Shown here in pieces: positions 46,785 through 47,838 of a stretch of DNA of 47,838 nt. The notes under the pieces were generated by a model that did not search any database, was not told where the DNA came from, and saw only the letters and a list, made by a program, of their open reading frames with translations. The position numbers and the translations under genes were made by a program. Positions within the stretch are counted from its first letter, which is position 1. Each line of letters opens with the position of its first letter. The stretch comes from Klebsormidium nitens (Eukaryota; Streptophyta; Klebsormidiophyceae; Klebsormidiales; Klebsormidiaceae): assembly GCA_000708835.1 (NCBI GenBank), contig DF237592.1:1-47838 (forward strand), written 5' to 3'.

Positions 46785-47838
46785 TAGATTGATAACCAAC
46801 ACATTGCTGGACGATGCGCTTGCTCAGCTATCTATAGCAGCCTTTTGACACTTGACGGATCCGAGATATTCATTCCAGCCGGCCCCTCCTACATGATTGT
46901 TACCCAACCCTGTCAAGCGCCTGCAGCACGCAGCTTGCTGTAGCGTGCATATGCTCATTTTAGACAGACCGTGGCCGTCGACTTTGGCCGTTCACATGGA
47001 AGATAATATTGCTGAAGACAAGTATGTAAAAGACGAGTTCGCGATTAGCCTAAGCAACCTAAGTACGTGTTGGTCACGTTAGGACGCATCCTCACATGAG
47101 GTAAGCATCCGGCACGATTATGATGTTTCTAAGTTCCGCTGCCCAAACGTGGAGGCCCGCGCAGGCCGCTTCAGCTATCAAATTTGGCCCCCGGCCACAT
47201 CAATGGATCGGAGATTGTGGATATTAAGCATGGCCGTGTGGGCGGCGGCGCCTGAATGTTGAGCGGCCGGGCCCTGATGTTGAGCGGCCGGGCCCTGATT
47301 GCTCCTGCATGAGCGCTGAGTCCTTGGTACATTTGCGGTCATATACATAGACTCAATTAAGCGCAACCGCGCAGCCATGCGCGGCTGGTACGTCGGGCTA
47401 GCTATATAGGGCGCTTTTGATTGCAAACTGCTAGCATATGTGTGTGCACGCCATGTTATACTCGGCTATAAACTTTATAATGCTTGCGGGCAGCTCCATG
47501 ACATGGCATGTGCCGCACGCAATGGCCGGACGGTATACGCGCGATATCTGTATAACATGGTCTCGTCTAGAAAGCCAGGGATGCATGCATCTATAACGAA
47601 TGCGGGCCATGATGGCATGTACGTCATGTTAGTCATGTTGCTTTGTTGTTAGTAACTCCTTGGTAACTAGCTGTAGAAACATTTTTTGATGAAGCCCGAA
47701 CTCCGAAATTGCTTGTTTCTGCGCCATGGGCCCAGGTGCCTTAGCGTGTATAAAAAGAAGTGACCATGGCACCCGGCCGGGCCCGTACCGACGTTGTTAT
47801 AAGAATGTCATGCGGTCTTATGTCGGCGCGATATCATG
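46785..47838. other. Intergenic, palindrome-rich
   Basis: No ORF is supported. The region has many GCATGC, CATATG, GGCCGG and GGGCCC motifs and a 21-bp tandem duplication at 47256-47297. Confidence 0.5.
47256..47297. repeat. 21-bp perfect tandem duplication
   Basis: The 21-bp unit beginning ATGTTGAGCGGCC is present twice without a gap. It is GC-rich and intergenic; no function is suggested. Confidence 0.75.

Overview
This window looks like nuclear DNA of a photosynthetic eukaryote, most likely a streptophyte green alga (Klebsormidium-like) or another early-diverging green plant. Genes are split by many short GT-AG introns and sit on both strands without operons. The recognisable proteins are plant-type: a separate ATP-citrate lyase B subunit, an mTERF organelle factor and a plastid-type EamA transporter. 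The species is inferred from gene style only. I see no rRNA, tRNA or CRISPR.

Layout. 0.1-1.2 kb: a minus-strand coiled-coil reading frame and a small membrane ORF. 3.2-6.4 kb: a broken, 5'-truncated copy (gene A) of a repeat-protein gene. 6.6-9.0 kb: two minus-strand PIN-like genes. 9.4-10.9 kb: a plus-strand secreted protein of unknown function. 12.1-19.8 kb: the complete repeat-protein gene (gene B, minus). 20-22.4 kb: intergenic, with a short inverted-repeat element. 22.4-25.0 kb: an mTERF gene (plus). 25.8-26.5 kb: a 259-bp MITE next to a coding-like remnant. 27.3-32.0 kb: a HhH-GPD-like gene (plus). 33.4-35.0 kb: a MYND zinc-finger gene (plus). 36.7-42.6 kb: ATP-citrate lyase subunit B (minus, 12 exons). 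43.4-46.8 kb: an EamA/DMT transporter (plus). The rest is intergenic.

The most interesting system is gene B. A signal-peptide exon is followed by 16 small exons of 87-126 bp, each encoding one Asn/Gln/Ala/Gly-rich repeat, then a non-repeat exon and a short terminal exon. Every repeat exon from the third exon on is phase 1-1, so exons can be duplicated, lost or skipped without changing frame. The repeats share an N-N-Q core, an x-I-Q step and a closing A-x-[I/V]-x-Q-[A/G]-Q-x-G motif, which resembles the spacing of curlin-type amyloid repeats. In the 3' half, short (S) and long (L) exon types alternate in a tandem array with a period near 0.87 kb. Gene A repeats the same 3' exon order but has no start exon, carries an in-frame TAG in one exon and a 2-bp poly-T expansion in another, and has undergone a still younger 490-499 bp exon amplification. 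The locus therefore appears to be making and discarding repeat exons, and may encode a secreted fibre, adhesin or stress-protective surface protein.

The other genes look like ordinary housekeeping or organelle genes: cytosolic acetyl-CoA supply (ACLB), organelle gene expression (mTERF), plastid membrane transport (EamA), nucleic-acid related folds (PIN, HhH-GPD-like) and protein interaction (MYND). Exon boundaries were read by eye from splice signals, phase continuity and protein sense; no transcript data were available.
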